Of a DNA stretch of 64,000 bases, positions 63,532 to 64,000 are shown in pieces. Origin of the DNA: Roseitranquillus sp963709765 (GTDB lineage Bacteria; Pseudomonadota; Alphaproteobacteria; Rhodobacterales; Rhodobacteraceae); contig CAVPXL010000004.1 of the NCBI GenBank assembly GCA_963709765.1, forward strand, positions 1-64,000. Reading direction: 5' to 3'. The first letter of the stretch is position 1. Each line of letters opens with the position of its first letter. Under the pieces are notes generated by a model. That model worked only from the letters and a program-made list of their open reading frames with translations. It was not told the DNA's origin and made no database searches. The position numbers and the translations under genes were made by a program.

Positions 63532-64000
63532 CTAGTCGCTTCGGCCCGGTTTTGAAACCGCCTTCTGCAAGGCCGCCACCTGCGCGAATAGCCGCGGCAG
63601 GCGGCGGACGAGCTTGGTTCCCTCGATGAAGCCTTCCATCTTCTGGGCCGGATAGCCCAGCATGACGCGCCCTGCCGGCACGTTGGAGAGGATCTTGGTG
63701 GCCCCGCCCGCGATCACGTCGTCGCCCACGAAGACGTTGTCGCTCACCCCGACCTGGCCGCCCATCACCACGCGGTCGCCGATGCGGACCGATCCGGCGA
63801 TGCCGACCTGGCCCGCGAACAGGCAGTCGCGGCCGACCTGCGTGTTGTGGGCGATGGTGACGAGGTTGTCGATCTTGGTGCCCCTGCCGATGCGCGTGGG
63901 CCGGATGGTGCCCGCGTCGATGCAGGCGTTGGAGCCCACCTCCACGTCGTCGTCGATGATGACAGCACCCAGCGAGTGGATGCGGATCCAGCTCTGGGCG
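63532..64000 (-). CDS. lpxD: LpxD-like UDP-3-O-acylglucosamine N-acyltransferase (5' end outside window)
   Basis: The visible 156 codons include IRIHSLGAVIIDDDVEVGSN, TIRPTRIGRGTKIDNLVTIA, HNTQVGRDCLFAGQVGIAGS (catalytic H in AHNT) and VGDDVIAGGATKILSNVPAG, the hexapeptide beta-helix, and the C-terminal helix GTKLVRRLPRLFAQVAALQK. Adds the second acyl chain in lipid A. It reads into the ACP gene with a 28-bp gap; the start lies beyond 64000. Confidence 0.88.
   Translation of the reverse strand, partial: AQSWIRIHSLGAVIIDDDVEVGSNACIDAGTIRPTRIGRGTKIDNLVTIAHNTQVGRDCLFAGQVGIAGSVRIGDRVVMGGQVGVSDNVFVGDDVIAGGATKILSNVPAGRVMLGYPAQKMEGFIEGTKLVRRLPRLFAQVAALQKAVSKPGRSD

Overview
The window looks like chromosomal or large-replicon DNA from an alphaproteobacterium, most likely Rhodobacterales. 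It has high G+C, a TrgA-family gene, the F1Fo-ATPase zeta (inhibitor) subunit gene, an IalB-family protein, small DUF1127 proteins and a dodecin. This assignment rests on gene content and family resemblance seen by eye; no database search was run.

Layout. 0-3 kb: an IS5-type element (frameshifted transposase, 4-bp target duplication) inserted in an already damaged small gene, an IS66 tail, and an intact IS903-like element. 3-8 kb: two broken GNAT genes, a secreted TPR protein, a frameshifted homocysteine S-methyltransferase-like gene and the DUF1127 gene coupled to it. 8-13 kb: a coupled cluster of GNAT, a large BTAD/AAA regulator (two frameshifts) and a VOC protein (one nonsense codon). 13-15 kb: a second, internally deleted IS5-type copy and metallopeptidase debris. 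15-19 kb: MBL fragment, thioredoxin-like protein, DUF318 permease, ArsR repressor, sulfite-oxidase remnant and a cytochrome c'-like gene. 19-26 kb: tetR with a broken hlyD cut by an IS903-derived miniature element, an intact CPA antiporter, and a decayed IS66. 26-31 kb: class V aminotransferase, alpha/beta hydrolase, another DUF1127 gene, IS debris and dodecin. 31-36 kb: recombinase stub, IS3-type element, CruF-like carotenoid gene, prophage lysis debris and an acetyltransferase pseudogene. 36-41 kb: mostly intact genes (LysR, PhzF, membrane proteins, AhpD-like, TetR). 41-45 kb: DUF1127, methyltransferase, class V aminotransferase and SDR in one row, the last three broken, then membrane proteins. 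45-51.5 kb: IS3 fragment, broken PHB-depolymerase-like esterase, Cache protein, ParB-like protein, ATPase zeta subunit, CAP protein, NDUFA9-like reductase and a PPC protein. 52-64 kb: stable-looking core: tRNA-Ser(GGA), alaX-like, mechanosensitive channel, cysK, Nudix, trgA, cfa, photolyase, ialB-like gene, KAS II, ACP and lpxD (runs off the edge).

Two things dominate. First, single-base indels are everywhere, including in core-type genes (cysK, trgA, alaX-like, ialB-like), so sequence error must be excluded before any are called pseudogenes; 0-51 kb also carries true decay (IS scars, deletions, truncations, nonsense codons). Second, a small DUF1127 gene precedes, three times, parts of one gene set: homocysteine S-methyltransferase-like enzyme, class V PLP aminotransferase, SDR (and in one case an alpha/beta hydrolase). 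That repeated, duplicated module is the best candidate here for an undescribed functional unit.
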